From: Planctomycetaceae bacterium
GTDB taxonomy: Bacteria > Planctomycetota > Planctomycetia > Planctomycetales > Planctomycetaceae
Length of the DNA stretch: 6,945 bases
Direction: 5' to 3'
NCBI GenBank assembly: GCA_029259875.1
Contig: JAJDEK010000052.1
Coordinates: forward strand, 1-6,945
In this document: in pieces, positions 4,864 through 6,945 of the stretch
How positions within the stretch are numbered: the first letter of the stretch is position 1
Layout of the letters: every line of letters begins with the position of its first letter
The notes under the pieces: generated by a model
Databases searched by the model: none
What the model was told of the DNA's origin: nothing
What the model saw: only the letters and a program-made list of their open reading frames with translations
Position numbers and translations under genes: made by a program

Positions 4864-6201
4864 AACCAAAGACATTTGCAATTCTTGTTTCGACACGGCA
4901 CGGACGACATGCACGTCGTCAAAATCTAAGAGGTTCGTCAACTGATGCAGGCCACCCTGTTCCAGAATCTCAACAATGGGATTGTCATATTGCCGCCGGT
5001 TTGTGCGGATCACAACGGCTTGTTTTCCGTTATTGAGTTCAACGAGAGAACCAACCGGGTAGAGAGAAGTGGATTGTAATAAGGCGCGAACGGAGTTGCA
5101 GTCATATATTCCCTGTGAAGCCCCATAGACGAGTTTTTCAGCAGCTTGGTATGGAAGTAGCCCGAGTTTGTTGGGGCGCGACGACACAAGGTCAATAAAT
5201 TCATCTGCCACACTCGCAATTTTAGCGAGAGGGTGAATTTGGTGCCCCTTTTGGCCTCTGGGATAGCCTGATCCATCGCAACGTTCGTGTATCTGATAAG
5301 CGATGAGTTTCGAGATCGTGGGAACTTCGTTTACCTGATTTAATAAATCATAAGTAATAGTGGGATGTTTTTTCAGCTCCAGAATCTCAATGGGAGAAAG
5401 GGGTTTGTTCTTCCAGAGTGCTTGGAAGTTAACTCTATCCATTCCGGTGTCATGTAAGAGGCAACCAATGGAAAGCTTAATCAAATTTTCACGACTCAAG
5501 CCGAGTTGTGTGCCGATTGCCATTGCCAGACTCGACATCTGCAGTCCATGCCTACAGAAATTCCCGACTGCAATAGGAGCGATTCCTTCCAAGACAAAAA
5601 GATCCATGTCTTCTGCCATTTGAGCGAATGCAATGTTCGTGATGCCATAGATCTGTCGCATACTGATTTGCTTTGTTGAGAGCAATTGCTTGTACACGTT
5701 GTCCGTGATTTTAGTTAACTCAGAAAACTGTTCTCGATACTCATTTTTCATTTCTGAGGAATAACTAATTTCCTGAACGGGCCTGATCTCATGCAGGAAA
5801 GAACTGGTCTGAATTTGCCAGGGTGAATCCGTGCGTTGCGCGTCCATTTCTTTTTTTTGCGAAGCCGCGTACACAGCTTGGAGTAGAAGTTTCTTGCGTC
5901 TTCTACTCTGATTCAAATTAGAGTGATTCTGATTTGAATCAGATTCAGAATTCTGACTCTCGCCAGGAGGGAGCAGTAAATTTTGCAGGTCACGTTCATG
6001 GACCCGCACACTACGAATGCCACGTTTTTTTAGGTTCTCAATCGTACCTTTTGTGATTGTTTTACCGCTGGCTAGTAGCAAGAGGCTTTTTTCACTTTCG
6101 GCATCAAAAATGGGAGCCAGTAATTTGACTCCCATGCGGAGTCGGTCAATATCCAGGGACGTATATTGACTGGCTTGATTTTTGACTGATTGAGCAACCA
6201 T
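4855..6201 (-). CDS. HD-GYP-type cyclic-dinucleotide phosphodiesterase-like protein, partly non-consensus active site
   Basis: This 448-residue protein has three parts. Residues about 18-75 form an N-terminal domain common before HD-GYP modules (MGVKLLAPIFDAE, LLLASGKTITKGTIENLKKRGIRSVRV). Residues 81-100 form a Ser/Asn/Gln-rich linker ending in RRRKK. The HD-GYP core spans about 205-380, and a small C-terminal domain (about 381-437) begins YPVGSLVELNNGKQAVV. Core landmarks are H218, H250-D251 (LLHDTGM), H279, H305 in IHERCDGSGYPRG and D333 in VADEFIDL. Typical enzymes have HDIGK, HHE and VADxxDA; here K is M254, the first His of HHE is I304, and the second Asp position is I336. The GYP signature is intact. 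It may hydrolyse c-di-GMP or a related molecule weakly, use an altered metal site, or only bind. No receiver or membrane segment is seen. No strong Shine-Dalgarno precedes the ATG. It lies downstream of ruvA on the same strand, after a 264-bp gap. Confidence 0.88.
   Translation of the reverse strand: MVAQSVKNQASQYTSLDIDRLRMGVKLLAPIFDAESEKSLLLLASGKTITKGTIENLKKRGIRSVRVHERDLQNLLLPPGESQNSESDSNQNHSNLNQSRRRKKLLLQAVYAASQKKEMDAQRTDSPWQIQTSSFLHEIRPVQEISYSSEMKNEYREQFSELTKITDNVYKQLLSTKQISMRQIYGITNIAFAQMAEDMDLFVLEGIAPIAVGNFCRHGLQMSSLAMAIGTQLGLSRENLIKLSIGCLLHDTGMDRVNFQALWKNKPLSPIEILELKKHPTITYDLLNQVNEVPTISKLIAYQIHERCDGSGYPRGQKGHQIHPLAKIASVADEFIDLVSSRPNKLGLLPYQAAEKLVYGASQGIYDCNSVRALLQSTSLYPVGSLVELNNGKQAVVIRTNRRQYDNPIVEILEQGGLHQLTNLLDFDDVHVVRAVSKQELQMSLVPN
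5907..5943. repeat. paired palindromic repeat inside the HD-GYP linker coding region
   Basis: Positions 5907-5922 and 5928-5943 are 16-base inverted complements with 15 of 16 matches around five bases. Each arm is itself a near-palindrome of form tctgatt-NN-aatcaga. In the HD-GYP mRNA this gives 12 perfect base pairs, one A-C mismatch and three further pairs with a 5-nt loop. It encodes residues 87-99 of the polar linker. A separate perfect 12-base palindrome, tcagaattctga, lies alongside at 5945-5956. Confidence 0.6.
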
Positions 6202-6465
6202 AAATTTGACGCCGATGTTCTTTGTTTACTTGTAGTTGAGATAATGTAAATTTGCTTTAGCATGCCATGCACTGATCTAGTTCAATCCGAGAAATGTGAA
6301 CCGGGCAGGAAGAGAGCAGGGATGTTAAAATTTAGGTTAAATAAAGCATCAGAACAAAAGGTATGCCGTTTTAGGTGCCTTACCTGGAACTTCAGAGAGA
6401 AGTCATAATCGATCTATCGGTTGTAGTGATTTTAGCGGAAATGAATTTACACCTGTTTTAGGCCA
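6202..6465. other. 264-bp gap between ruvA and the HD-GYP gene
   Basis: No convincing gene lies here. It holds an 11-base palindrome, gcatg-c-catgc (6260-6270), 58 bases upstream of the HD-GYP start codon, which could be an operator, and a weak 5-bp hairpin (6389-6403). No promoter for the HD-GYP gene could be placed with confidence, nor any T-tailed terminator after ruvA. A 28-codon + strand frame (6322-6408) was considered and not called. Confidence 0.5.
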
Positions 6466-6945
6466 TTATCCGCGTTCTTGCTGGTAGAGAGCAGTCAAAA
6501 ACTCCTCGATGTTTTTGAATTTCTTTCCCTCAGCAGAGATGGTTTCCACTTTTGAACGGGCTTCTGCAGCCGAATATCCTAAGCTGAGCAGTGCTTCGTA
6601 AGCTTCTCCGAACACGTCGGGGCTTTGCTTATCGGCAGGAAACTCTTTCGCAATAATTAGCGCGAATTTCGTCATTTTGCGTCTGAGTTTCGCCACTATT
6701 CGTTCGGCAACGGCGGGGCCAATGCCAGGGAGTGTCGTGAGTTGCTTGAGGTCGTTTTCTTCAATGGCAGTCGCGACTTCTTTCACAGGACGTACCATGG
6801 CACGCAATGTTTTTTTTACGCCAACTCCATCGACCGAGCAGACGAGTTCAAAGAACTCTTTTTCTGCATTGCTCATAAAACCGATCAAGCGAGGCGTAAG
6901 CCTGCCTTTTTGTGGATTGCCTTCAATGTATTGGATGGTTTTGAG
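6466..6945 (-). CDS. ruvA: Holliday junction branch migration protein RuvA, 3' part (5' end outside window)
   Basis: The frame is open to the window edge and gives 159 residues; a usual RuvA is about 200, so roughly 45 N-terminal residues (most of the OB-fold domain I) lie beyond position 6945. The fragment starts in the end of domain I ([18 protein letters not shown]). It continues through domain II with two helix-hairpin-helix DNA-binding motifs, [15 protein letters not shown] (36-50) and [19 protein letters not shown] (69-87), and ends with the RuvB-contacting domain III (about 107-156, [18 protein letters not shown]). The in-frame TTG at 6888 is not the real start, because homologous sequence continues upstream of it. 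RuvA binds Holliday junctions as a tetramer and loads the RuvB motor during recombinational repair. ruvB does not follow within the visible 6.4 kb, so the usual ruvAB order is absent downstream. Identification is firm. Confidence 0.95.
   Translation of the reverse strand, partial: LKTIQYIEGNPQKGRLTPRLIGFMSNAEKEFFELVCSVDGVGVKKTLRAMVRPVKEVATAIEENDLKQLTTLPGIGPAVAERIVAKLRRKMTKFALIIAKEFPADKQSPDVFGEAYEALLSLGYSAAEARSKVETISAEGKKFKNIEEFLTALYQQERG

Noticed and set aside
6322..6408. 28-codon basic + strand frame between the HD-GYP gene and ruvA
   Set aside because: The purine-rich stretch upstream is badly spaced for an RBS, and nothing in the peptide supports it.
1..6945. Search for a defence, mobile or biosynthetic system spanning the window
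   Set aside because: The genes are recognisable housekeeping or isolated hypothetical genes on two convergent blocks, with no integrase, transposase, toxin-antitoxin, CRISPR or phage hallmarks.

Overview
The window looks like an ordinary chromosomal segment of a Gram-negative-type bacterium, most likely a planctomycete (Gimesia/Planctomyces-like). This is inferred from moderate G+C, the style of the RuvA and HD-GYP proteins, small lineage-type hypothetical genes and fairly loose gene spacing. No search was run. I found no tRNA, rRNA, CRISPR array, transposase or phage gene, and I see no clear new multi-gene system. The most unusual signals are non-coding or sub-genic.

Layout, left half (+ strand). 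Positions 1-105 hold a leader with an 11-bp inverted repeat that closes over the ribosome-binding site of the first gene. That gene (106-1086) is an LpxL/HtrB-type lipid acyltransferase. After a 200-bp gap comes a small Rieske [2Fe-2S] protein (1287-1598), and 40 bp later a YieH-like HAD phosphatase (1639-2292) bracketed by two copies of a 13-bp direct repeat. A 351-bp gap with no convincing gene follows. Next are two translationally coupled genes: a 72-residue unknown protein (2644-2862) and a membrane-anchored 185-residue protein with an NTF2/DUF4878-like look (2862-3419). A candidate intrinsic terminator overlaps the end of the second. A class II glycerate 2-kinase (3467-4825) closes the + strand block.

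Layout, right half (- strand). An HD-GYP-type protein (6201 down to 4855) converges on the kinase with a shared hairpin between them. Its HD-GYP core is recognisable but several consensus active-site residues are replaced, and its linker is encoded over a pair of palindromic repeats. After a 264-bp gap lies the 3' part of ruvA (6945 down to 6466), cut by the window edge. The true gene start is outside the window.

Functionally these are mostly independent housekeeping genes: lipid A or other envelope-lipid acylation, an electron-transfer ferredoxin, sugar-phosphate clean-up, glycerate entry into glycolysis, cyclic-dinucleotide-type signalling and Holliday-junction processing. The Rieske/HAD pair and the 72/185-residue pair are the only likely co-transcribed units. 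The phosphatase and the glycerate kinase could both touch C3/C6 acid metabolism, but a candidate terminator and a gap separate them.
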